DNA of 64,000 nucleotides from assembly GCA_017434825.1 (NCBI GenBank), contig JAFSGC010000016.1:1-64000 (forward strand). Direction: 5' to 3'. Both the position numbers and the translations under genes were made by a program. The notes beneath the pieces were generated by a model that worked only from the letters and a program-made list of their open reading frames with translations, had not been told where the DNA came from and made no database searches. Of this stretch, positions 18,403-25,353 are shown piece after piece (position 1 is the stretch's first letter; the number at the start of each line of letters is the position of its first letter). Source of the DNA: Bacilli bacterium. GTDB taxonomy: Bacteria; Bacillota_I; Bacilli_A; RF39; UBA660.

Positions 18403-18406
18403 ATTG

Positions 18407-18436
18407 TTGACTATAATTGAATGCATATGCTATAAT
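18407..18436 (+). promoter_or_regulatory. Promoter of His-leader attenuator operon
   Basis: TTGACT (18407-18412) and TATAAT (18431-18436) have an 18-base spacer, with TGC directly before the -10 (extended). The predicted start is near 18443, about 20 bases before the leader-peptide ATG. Confidence 0.7.
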
Positions 18437-18463
18437 CCCAGTAATTGAAAGGAAGCGATTGTT

Positions 18464-18526
18464 ATGTTTAGAAATTTAGTTGCAAGACATCATCATAATA
18501 ATTGGCGCTTGTTAATACGACATTAA
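18464..18526 (+). CDS. 20-residue His-rich leader peptide
   Basis: A short reading frame: MFRNLVAR, then HHH (codons 9-11, all CAT), then NNWRLLIRH and TAA. GGAAG lies 8 bases before the ATG, and a good promoter lies just upstream. Four of 20 codons are His. Position, size and the downstream alternating hairpins match the leader peptide of a ribosome-mediated attenuator, as in the enterobacterial his operon. The peptide itself probably has no other role. Stalling at the CAT codons would report uncharged tRNA-His. Confidence 0.75.
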   Translation: MFRNLVARHHHNNWRLLIRH

Positions 18527-18627
18527 AATTGTTGTAGATACAAGTGCTATTTGTGGTGCTTGTATCTAGTAAATTTAAATATATATTAAAAATGCTATAC
18601 AAGTACTACTTGTGTAGCATTTTTTTA
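18482..18627 (+). promoter_or_regulatory. Six-segment transcription attenuator (his-type architecture)
   Basis: Six alternately complementary segments: A GCAAG (18482-18486), B CTTGT (18508-18512), C TAGATACAAG (18535-18544), D CTTGTATCTA (18559-18568), E AATGCTATACAAG (18591-18603) and F CTTGTGTAGCATT (18609-18621), then T to 18626. C:D is a perfect 10-bp stem; E:F is a 13-bp terminator with one G-U pair. B:C (5 bp) and D:E (7 bp, CTTGTAT with ATACAAG) are the alternatives. A ribosome halted at the His codons covers A, which frees B for C and D for E and prevents the terminator. A ribosome that reaches the stop codon covers B and restores C:D and E:F. Confidence 0.75.
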
Positions 18628-18656
18628 TTAAATAATTTAGAAAGAGGAGATAATTT

Positions 18657-18902
18657 ATGGAAAAAATAAAAAATGGAATAGTATTTAGTGATGATATAAA
18701 AAGGATTTTTAGTGGTGTAAATGCATTTGATTATAGTTATGCATGTAAGCCCAATGATAGTGTGATAGAGGATGTAAGAAAAGATTTTAAGTTAGATGCT
18801 GATAAAATCTTTAATGGTAATGTTACAATTATTTCCGAAGATGAAATGATGGGCGTTAATAACTTAATTGGTGGTGAATATCCCCATCGTAACTTTAGAT
18901 AA
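18657..18902 (+). CDS. Phosphoribosyltransferase-like protein, N-terminal part (zero frame)
   Basis: This frame encodes 81 residues, of which the first 76 (to GGEYP) join logically to the +1 frame that follows; the last five (HRNFR) are then out of register. AGGAGA precedes the ATG. The shift point is CCC CAT at 18882-18887: re-pairing of tRNA-Pro one base forward on CCC (18883-18885) puts the ribosome into the downstream frame, giving a 294-residue protein. Either this is a programmed +1 frameshift, or the gene is broken, or the fourth C is a sequence error. The first reading is favoured by the His A-site codon and the His leader, but it is unproven. Confidence 0.6.
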   Translation: MEKIKNGIVFSDDIKRIFSGVNAFDYSYACKPNDSVIEDVRKDFKLDADKIFNGNVTIISEDEMMGVNNLIGGEYPHRNFR

Positions 18903-19542
18903 AATATATGTAAAACCTGACGAAAAAAATATCTTTTTCTTAGATTGTACAAGAGTATCTGGAAGTAATAAGATAATCTCTCGTAAAAAAGAAAGTTTAA
19001 ATATGCAAATTATTCGAGTTTCTAATTCGTTAAACGGGAACGAAATAATTCTTGCTGACGACGTGGTTTTTTCAGGTAATGTCTTAAAAAATATAATAAA
19101 TAGATTCAGCATTCGCGGAATAACTGTTGTTGGTATTATTTCTTCAATTTGTTCATCTGAAGCATATGAATATTTTAATCGAAATTTAAAATATGGCTTA
19201 AGAACAAAGTTTATAATGTCCGAAGATGTAATTGACCAAATTTGTGAACGAGATTTTTACTTTGGCGTTGCAGGTTCGGGAATCATGATTAATAGTGAAG
19301 AGGGATTATGTAAAGCTCCATATTTTAAACCATATGGAGATTCATGTGAAAGAGCATCTATTCCTAAAGAATATGAAAATTATTTTTCAACAGGGTGCTT
19401 AGAAAGAAGTCTATATTTATGGGATGATGTTGATAACACCAGAGGAAGTTCCACAAAAATTAGTGAACTACCAGAAAGAATAATAAATACAAAAAGTGAA
19501 GATGAAGTAGTAAAAACATTAAGAAGGGAGTTAAGAAGATAA
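18868..19542 (+). CDS. Phosphoribosyltransferase-like protein, main part (+1 frame)
   Basis: Carries a type I phosphoribosyltransferase PRPP-binding motif, EIILADDVVFSGNVLKNI, with the paired Asp at about residues 134-135 of the joined protein. It continues to a conserved-looking C-terminal part (GVAGSGIMINSEEG, APYFKPYGDSCERASIP, CLERSLYLW). The base acceptor cannot be told. This frame has no convincing start of its own: TTG 18868 and GTG 18871/18874 lack a good Shine-Dalgarno site. Translation therefore most likely enters from the upstream frame at CCC-CAT. The stop overlaps the SLOG gene start (TAATG). Confidence 0.7.
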   Translation: MVVNIPIVTLDKIYVKPDEKNIFFLDCTRVSGSNKIISRKKESLNMQIIRVSNSLNGNEIILADDVVFSGNVLKNIINRFSIRGITVVGIISSICSSEAYEYFNRNLKYGLRTKFIMSEDVIDQICERDFYFGVAGSGIMINSEEGLCKAPYFKPYGDSCERASIPKEYENYFSTGCLERSLYLWDDVDNTRGSSTKISELPERIINTKSEDEVVKTLRRELRR

Positions 19543-20075
19543 TGAAAAAACTACAAATAGGAGTAATGGGGTCTGCTGCAGACTTAAACTTTAGTGATGA
19601 AGCTTTAAATTTTGCGAAAGAAATTGGAAAGTGTATAGCAAAATCAGAAAATATTTTAGTGTATGGGGCTGAGAAAGAGTATACTTCGCTGTCAACGGAA
19701 GCTGCTAAAGTAGCTTCTAAAAATGGAGGTATTACAGTAGGCGTTGCTGGAGGAAAAGATAAGAAAATATATGGGAAATATCGTCCTACTATCTTAATAA
19801 ATTCAGGATTAGAAATAGGTGGAGGAAGAGAATTTAACTTAGTACTTTCTTGTGATGTGATTATTGCGATATCTGGAGGTAGTGGCACATTAACAGAAAT
19901 GGCAATTGCTTATCAAGCAGGAATTCCAATTGTGGTAATTGATAAATTTGGCGGTTGGGCAAATAAACTATCAAATGAATACATAGATGATCGAAAAAGA
20001 TTAAAATGTATAAGTGCAAACACTCCACAAGAAGCAGTTAATAAAGCAATTGAATTAGCAAATCAAAAAAAATAA
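19542..20075 (+). CDS. SLOG/LOG-like (TIGR00725-type) nucleotide-binding protein
   Basis: A Rossmann-like protein of 177 residues with the SLOG superfamily hallmarks: IGVMGSAAD at the start, a GGGREFNLVLSCDVIIAISGGSGTLTEMAIAYQAG core, in which GGxGTxxE binds a nucleotide phosphate, and PIVVID. Relatives include LOG phosphoribohydrolases, which cut ribose-5-phosphate from nucleotide monophosphates. Coupling by overlap to a PRPP-type transferase suggests that the two act on the same nucleotide. That link is inference. Confidence 0.8.
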   Translation: MKKLQIGVMGSAADLNFSDEALNFAKEIGKCIAKSENILVYGAEKEYTSLSTEAAKVASKNGGITVGVAGGKDKKIYGKYRPTILINSGLEIGGGREFNLVLSCDVIIAISGGSGTLTEMAIAYQAGIPIVVIDKFGGWANKLSNEYIDDRKRLKCISANTPQEAVNKAIELANQKK

Positions 20076-20082
20076 AATATTA

Positions 20083-20091
20083 TGCTATAAT
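20083..20091 (+). promoter_or_regulatory. Extended -10 promoter of ABC-F gene
   Basis: TGCTATAAT is a perfect extended -10 in the short gap after the SLOG gene. No terminator lies in this gap, so read-through from the attenuator-controlled operon is also expected. Confidence 0.55.
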
Positions 20092-20118
20092 AAACTTTGT
20101 TAGATTGAGGTTTATACT

Positions 20119-21990
20119 ATGGAATATAAAATAATAAATGGAGCAATATCCTTTGGAACTAATACGATAATTGAAGAAATAAATTTTGAAATTAAAAATA
20201 ATGATAAAATTGCAATTGTTGGTCGAAATGGTAGTGGAAAAACATCTTTGTTAAAAGCGATAGTAGATAATGAAATGCTAGAAACTGGTCTTGGAGAGGA
20301 AAACCTTTCTGTTATCAAAATTGGTAGCCCAACGATAGGGTATCAAACTCAGCATGCATTTTCAGATTTAACTGCCACTTTGGAAGAAGAAATTCTAAAA
20401 GTTTATAAACCAATCACTGATTTAAAAAAGAAAATTGAAAAATTAGAAAAGACCTTAACAATAGATACTTCGGACAAAGTTCTTAATGAGTATACAGATA
20501 GCTTAGATAAATTTAAACTTATCGGCGGTTATACTTATCAAAAAGAATATGAGTTGGCCCTTATGAAGTTTGGATTTACCAAAGAAGATAAATGTAAAAA
20601 ATTATCAGAATTTTCCGGAGGTCAAAGAACCAAAATATCATTTTTAAAACTGATTCTAAGTAAGCCAGATATTTTACTTTTAGATGAACCTACAAATCAT
20701 TTAGATATGCATACAGTAGAGTGGCTTGAAGAATATTTAAGTGATTATCCAAAATCTTTAGTGGTGGTATCTCATGACCGAATGTTCTTAGATAAAGTAG
20801 TAAATAAAATCTATGAGATAGAGTATGCATCTCTTACAAAATATAAAGGTAGTTATACTTCGTACGAAAAGCAAAAGAAGATGAATTTTGAAAAACAATT
20901 AAAAGACTATGAATATCAGCAAAAAGAAATAAAAAGATTAAAAGATATAGCAGAAAGATTTAAATATAAACCTAGTAAAGCCTCAATGGCAATGTCTAAA
21001 TTAAGAAAAATAGAACAAATGCAAATTGTGGATAAACCACAGAAAAGTGATACAAAAACTTTTAATTCAAAGATTAAAGTTAATAGCGAAAGTGGTAATA
21101 CAGTTTTAACGGTAAGAGATTTAGAAATTGGATATGATAGCGTATTATCAAAGGTGTCTTTTGAACTTTTTAAAGGACAAAAAATAGCAATCATCGGAGA
21201 AAATGGTAAGGGTAAATCAACTTTAATAAAAACTCTAATGGGAATAATCCCTAAAATAAGTGGTAAGTTTACTTATGGCTATAATGTTCAAAAAGAATAC
21301 TTTGATCAGCAAATAGAATTTATTAATGAAGAAAATACTATTTATGAAGAATATGAACAAACTTTTCCTGGAACTGAATCGGTACAAATTAGAAAAAATC
21401 TTGGTGCCTTTCTATTTACGGGGGAAGATGTATTTAAAAAGATAAACACTCTTTCTGGAGGAGAAAAAGTAAGACTAGGTTTATGTAAGATACTACGTAA
21501 AGAACCAAACCTATTACTTTTAGATGAACCAACGAATCATTTAGATATTTTAGGAAAAGAGAACTTGGAAGAAATATTAAATAATTACGATGGCAGTGTA
21601 TTGCTTGTTTCTCATGATCGTTATTTTATAAATAGGGTTGCTGATTCGCTTTTAATATTCGAAGAAGATAAAGTAATATATTTTAATGGTAAATACCAAG
21701 AATATATTGATAAGAAAAGTAAAGAGGTTCATGTTATAGAGAAAAAGGAAACTATTAAAAAGAAAAAACAACCACAAGAACAAAGAAATATTAAAGCTCA
21801 AATAAGAAGTGTTGAGAAAGAAATCAATAAGATAGAAGAAAAAATAACAGAAATAAAAAATATGATGCTTGATGAAAAAATATATTCAGACTATCTTAAA
21901 ATGAATGAACTTCAAGACCAAATAAAATTATTTGAATATGAGCTTGAAAATAAAATGGTAGAGTGGGAAAAATTAAGTGATGATTTATAG
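20119..21990 (+). CDS. ABC-F family ATPase
   Basis: A soluble protein of 623 residues with two ABC domains and no membrane segment, of the ribosome-associated ABC-F group. Domain 1 has Walker A GRNGSGKT (about residue 35), signature FSGGQ and Walker B LLLDEPTNHLD. The linker carries the paired helices expected for reaching the tRNA E/P site. Domain 2 has GENGKGKS, LSGGEK and LLLDEPTNHLD. A coiled-coil C-terminal tail of about 80 residues resembles Uup/YdiF. Housekeeping translation roles and antibiotic protection are both found in this family. GAGG precedes the ATG. Confidence 0.92.
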   Translation: MEYKIINGAISFGTNTIIEEINFEIKNNDKIAIVGRNGSGKTSLLKAIVDNEMLETGLGEENLSVIKIGSPTIGYQTQHAFSDLTATLEEEILKVYKPITDLKKKIEKLEKTLTIDTSDKVLNEYTDSLDKFKLIGGYTYQKEYELALMKFGFTKEDKCKKLSEFSGGQRTKISFLKLILSKPDILLLDEPTNHLDMHTVEWLEEYLSDYPKSLVVVSHDRMFLDKVVNKIYEIEYASLTKYKGSYTSYEKQKKMNFEKQLKDYEYQQKEIKRLKDIAERFKYKPSKASMAMSKLRKIEQMQIVDKPQKSDTKTFNSKIKVNSESGNTVLTVRDLEIGYDSVLSKVSFELFKGQKIAIIGENGKGKSTLIKTLMGIIPKISGKFTYGYNVQKEYFDQQIEFINEENTIYEEYEQTFPGTESVQIRKNLGAFLFTGEDVFKKINTLSGGEKVRLGLCKILRKEPNLLLLDEPTNHLDILGKENLEEILNNYDGSVLLVSHDRYFINRVADSLLIFEEDKVIYFNGKYQEYIDKKSKEVHVIEKKETIKKKKQPQEQRNIKAQIRSVEKEINKIEEKITEIKNMMLDEKIYSDYLKMNELQDQIKLFEYELENKMVEWEKLSDDL

Positions 21991-21999
21991 GAGAAATAA

Positions 22000-22671
22000 A
22001 TGAAAAATATAGATGAAACAGTAAAATCAAGACATTCAGTTCGAAGATATAAGGAAGATGCAATTCCTAAAAAATTAGTAGATAATTTAAATAAGATTAT
22101 TGATAATTATAATAAGGAATCTGGATTAAACATTCAGTTAAAGACTGAGGATAAAGATACATTTGCAAGTTACAAACTACATTATGGAAAGATATATGAT
22201 TGTGCAAATTATATTGCATTAATTGGTAATAAAAAAGAAAAGCATCTTGAAGAAATAGTTGGTTATTATGGCCAAAAAATAGTTTTAGAGGCTCAAGAAA
22301 TGGGTTTAAATACTTGTTGGGTAGGAGCAGGATATAGTAAAAGTGCTTTAAATGTAAAAGTGCTTCCGGGGCAAAAAATAGTCTGTGTGATTGCTATTGG
22401 ATATGGACTTCATAATGGTAAACCAAGACCTAGCAAAACATATGATGATGTATCGGTTACTAAAGATGCTCCAGATTGGTACAAAAAAGGCATTGAATAT
22501 GCATTACTTGCTCCGACCGCAATTAATCAACAAAAATTTAAGTTTGAGTTATTAGAAAATAATATTGTATCTGTAAAAGCAGGTATTGGACCTTTTTCAA
22601 AAGTTGATTTAGGTATTGTAAAATATCATTTTGAACTTGGAGCTGGAACTTCAAACTTTACATGGAAATAA
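22000..22671 (+). CDS. Nitroreductase-family protein
   Basis: A flavin-type nitroreductase fold of 223 residues. The N-terminal SRHSVRRYKEDAIPKKLV binds FMN phosphate in the family, and GQKIVLEAQEMGLNTCWVGAGYSK is the conserved central helix. The substrate is unknown. AGGAG precedes the start. It follows the ABC-F gene by 9 bases and ends the transcription unit. Confidence 0.85.
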   Translation: MKNIDETVKSRHSVRRYKEDAIPKKLVDNLNKIIDNYNKESGLNIQLKTEDKDTFASYKLHYGKIYDCANYIALIGNKKEKHLEEIVGYYGQKIVLEAQEMGLNTCWVGAGYSKSALNVKVLPGQKIVCVIAIGYGLHNGKPRPSKTYDDVSVTKDAPDWYKKGIEYALLAPTAINQQKFKFELLENNIVSVKAGIGPFSKVDLGIVKYHFELGAGTSNFTWK

Positions 22672-22673
22672 AG

Positions 22674-22693
22674 CAAGCGTTAAGCTTGTTTTT
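22674..22693 (+). terminator. Terminator of PRTase-SLOG-ABC-F-nitroreductase unit
   Basis: CAAGC (22674-22678) pairs with GCTTG (22684-22688), followed by five T and a further CTTTT. Confidence 0.65.
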
Positions 22694-22785
22694 CTTTTAA
22701 ATAAAAGTGTCTATTTTGCATAAATTTGATACAAGATAAGCTCATTTATGGTATATTTAATAAGTAATCATGATATGGAGTTAAA

Positions 22786-23181
22786 ATGAAAGTATTAAGC
22801 ATCAAAGAACCATTTGCAAGTTTAATTAAAGATGGTAAAAAGAAAATTGAAACTCGAAGTTGGAAAACAAATTATCGAGGTGAAATATATATTCATGCTA
22901 GCTTAACTAAACAAAAGTTAGATGAAAGAATCAAAATATTAAATGAGATGATTGAACCTAAACCGGGCTATGTCCTTTGTAAAGCAAACTTAGTAGACTG
23001 TATTTATATGGATGAAGATTATATTAATGAAATAAAAAAAACCGAAGAATATTTATATGGTCATTATGAAGTTGGTAGGTATGCATGGGTACTTAAAGAT
23101 GTTGTGATTATTAATCCCTTTTTAGTCAAGGGAAAATTAGGTATATGGAATTTAGAAAAGGAAGGTAAACAAGATGAATGA
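22786..23181 (+). CDS. ASCH domain protein
   Basis: A 131-residue ASCH/PUA-like fold: IKEPFASLIKDGKKKIETRSWKTNYRGEIYIHAS at the N-terminus and a late YAWVLKDV strand are typical. ASCH domains bind RNA, and some act as amidohydrolases on modified nucleosides. TGGAG precedes the ATG. Its end overlaps the tex start by 8 bases, so the pair is translationally coupled. Confidence 0.85.
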   Translation: MKVLSIKEPFASLIKDGKKKIETRSWKTNYRGEIYIHASLTKQKLDERIKILNEMIEPKPGYVLCKANLVDCIYMDEDYINEIKKTEEYLYGHYEVGRYAWVLKDVVIINPFLVKGKLGIWNLEKEGKQDE

Positions 23182-25327
23182 GAATATCATTAAAGATATA
23201 TGTAATAATTTAAATATTAAAGAAAGTGGCGTAGTAGCGGTTCTAAAACTTTTAGAGGAAGGAAATACAATCCCTTTTATTGCTAGATATCGTAAAGAAG
23301 CTACAGGAGCTTTAGATGAAGAACAAATTAGAAAAATAAATGAAGTATATGAATACGAAGTAAATTTATTAAAAAGAAAAGAAGATGTAATTAGACTTAT
23401 TGAAGAAAAAGGTTTAATGACCGACGAACTTAAAGCAAAAATTATGGAATGCAAGAAACTAGTAGAAGTTGAAGACTTATATCGTCCATATAAAGAAAAG
23501 AAAAAGACTAAAGCGACAGATGCAATTAATAATGGTTTAGAACCTCTTGCTAAGATGATAATGTCTTTTCCTACTGCAGGTGATTTAGAATCCCTAACAA
23601 GAAAATTTATTAATGATAAAGTAAAAGATATGGCATCAGCAATCGAAGGCGCAGGTTATATTATTGCCGAATATATTTCAGATAATGCATATTATCGTAA
23701 ATGGATAAGAAGTTATTTTTATAAAAATGGAGTAATGGTTTGTAAAAAGAAAAAAGATGCTGAAGATGAAAAGAAAACATATGAAATGTATTATGATTAT
23801 TCAGAAAATATTAAGGAAATAAAATCGCATCGTACTCTTGCAATAAATCGTGCTGAAAAAGAAAAGGTATTAACTGTAAGTATAAATGTTAATGAAAATG
23901 AAATTTTAGATTTCTTAAAATCAAAAATTATTAAAAATAAAGAAAGCTTTGTTGTAGAAATAGTTGAAAATGCAATTAAAGATTCATATAAAAGACTTAT
24001 TAGTCCAAGTGTAGAACGTGAAGTTCGTAGTGAACTATCAGAAACAGCCGAAGTAGCTGCAATTGAAAACTTTGCTAAAAACTTAGAAAGTTTATTAATG
24101 AGCCCTCCGATGAAAGGAAAGATGGTTTTAGGCCTAGACCCAGCATTTAGAACGGGATGTAAATTAGCAGTTCTAAATCCTGTTGGCAAAGTGGAGTTAA
24201 TTGAAAAAATTTATCCACATGAACCTGTAAAAAAATATGATGAAGCTAAGAAAAAAACTATTGATATCATTAACAAATACAATATCGATATAGTGGCAAT
24301 TGGTAATGGTACAGCATCAAGAGAAAGCGAAAGATTTGTAATTGATGTTATCAAAAGCTTAGAAAGAAAAGTGGAATATATTATTGTTAGTGAAGCTGGA
24401 GCGAGTGTATATAGTGCATCAAAACTTGCTATCGAAGAATTCCCTGATTTACATGTAGAAGAAAGAAGTGCAGTAAGCATTGGAAGAAGACTTCAAGACC
24501 CTTTAGCAGAACTTGTTAAAATAGATCCTGAAAGCATAGGTGTAGGATTATATCAACATGATGTATCTGATAAGAAACTATCGGAGTCATTAGATTTCGT
24601 AGTAACTAAAGCGGTAAACAGTGTAGGAGTTAACATTAATACGGCAAGTCCTTCTTTATTAAAATATATTTCTGGAATTACTAAGAAAAATATTGATAAG
24701 ATAATTAATTTCCGTGAAGAAAAAGGTAAAATTACATCAAGAGCACAAATTAAGAAAGAAAAATTACTTGGAGATAAAACTTTTGAACAAGCAATTGGCT
24801 TTATGCGAATTTTAGATGGAGAAAACGTATTTGATAGAACTGATATTCACCCAGAAAGTTATACAGTAGCAAGTAAGCTATTATCTACTTTAAATTTATC
24901 TGAACAAGATATAGGGACTGAAAAAATAGTAGAAGTATTATCTAATCAAGATGCAGTTAAACTTGCAGAAACTCTAGGTAGTGATAAATATACAGTTGAA
25001 GATATTATAAAATCACTTCAAAAACCAAATCGTGACCCTCGTGATGAAATGCCAAAACCATTATTAAAAAGTGACATTTTAGAAGCGAAAGATTTAAAAG
25101 TAGGAATGAAACTTCAAGGAACAGTGCGTAATGTAATCGATTTCGGAGCATTTATAGATATTGGACTACATAATGATGGTTTAGTTCATATTTCTAAGAT
25201 GTGTGACAAATATATAAAACATCCAAGTGAAATATTAAGCGTCGGAGATATTATTGATTGCTACGTAATTGACGTAAATTTAGAAAAAGAGAAAGTATCT
25301 CTATCGCTTTTAAATCCGATGGAGTAA
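23174..25327 (+). CDS. tex: Tex-family RNA-binding transcription accessory protein
   Basis: A 717-residue cytoplasmic protein linked to transcription and RNA handling. The N-terminal helical region has NTIPFIARYRKEATGALDEEQIR, the central YqgF-like domain has GLDPAFRTGCKLAVL, the helix-hairpin-helix part has VNINTASPSLLKYISGI, and a C-terminal S1 domain starts near residue 640 (VGMKLQGTVRNVIDFGAFIDIG). All expected domains are present. GGAAGG precedes the ATG inside the ASCH gene. Confidence 0.95.
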   Translation: MNENIIKDICNNLNIKESGVVAVLKLLEEGNTIPFIARYRKEATGALDEEQIRKINEVYEYEVNLLKRKEDVIRLIEEKGLMTDELKAKIMECKKLVEVEDLYRPYKEKKKTKATDAINNGLEPLAKMIMSFPTAGDLESLTRKFINDKVKDMASAIEGAGYIIAEYISDNAYYRKWIRSYFYKNGVMVCKKKKDAEDEKKTYEMYYDYSENIKEIKSHRTLAINRAEKEKVLTVSINVNENEILDFLKSKIIKNKESFVVEIVENAIKDSYKRLISPSVEREVRSELSETAEVAAIENFAKNLESLLMSPPMKGKMVLGLDPAFRTGCKLAVLNPVGKVELIEKIYPHEPVKKYDEAKKKTIDIINKYNIDIVAIGNGTASRESERFVIDVIKSLERKVEYIIVSEAGASVYSASKLAIEEFPDLHVEERSAVSIGRRLQDPLAELVKIDPESIGVGLYQHDVSDKKLSESLDFVVTKAVNSVGVNINTASPSLLKYISGITKKNIDKIINFREEKGKITSRAQIKKEKLLGDKTFEQAIGFMRILDGENVFDRTDIHPESYTVASKLLSTLNLSEQDIGTEKIVEVLSNQDAVKLAETLGSDKYTVEDIIKSLQKPNRDPRDEMPKPLLKSDILEAKDLKVGMKLQGTVRNVIDFGAFIDIGLHNDGLVHISKMCDKYIKHPSEILSVGDIIDCYVIDVNLEKEKVSLSLLNPME

Positions 25328-25353
25328 AATATAATTAAATGGATGTGAGGTAA

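Noticed and set aside
18464-18627. Leader peptide as an antibiotic-sensing attenuator for the ABC-F gene
   Set aside because: ABC-F resistance genes often have such leaders, but two genes and a separate extended -10 promoter lie between the attenuator and the ABC-F gene. The His codons and six-segment pairing fit amino-acid control better. Not excluded.
22720-22760. Promoter TTGATA/TATATT before the ASCH gene
   Set aside because: Spacing is about 20 bases and neither box is convincing, so it was not listed.
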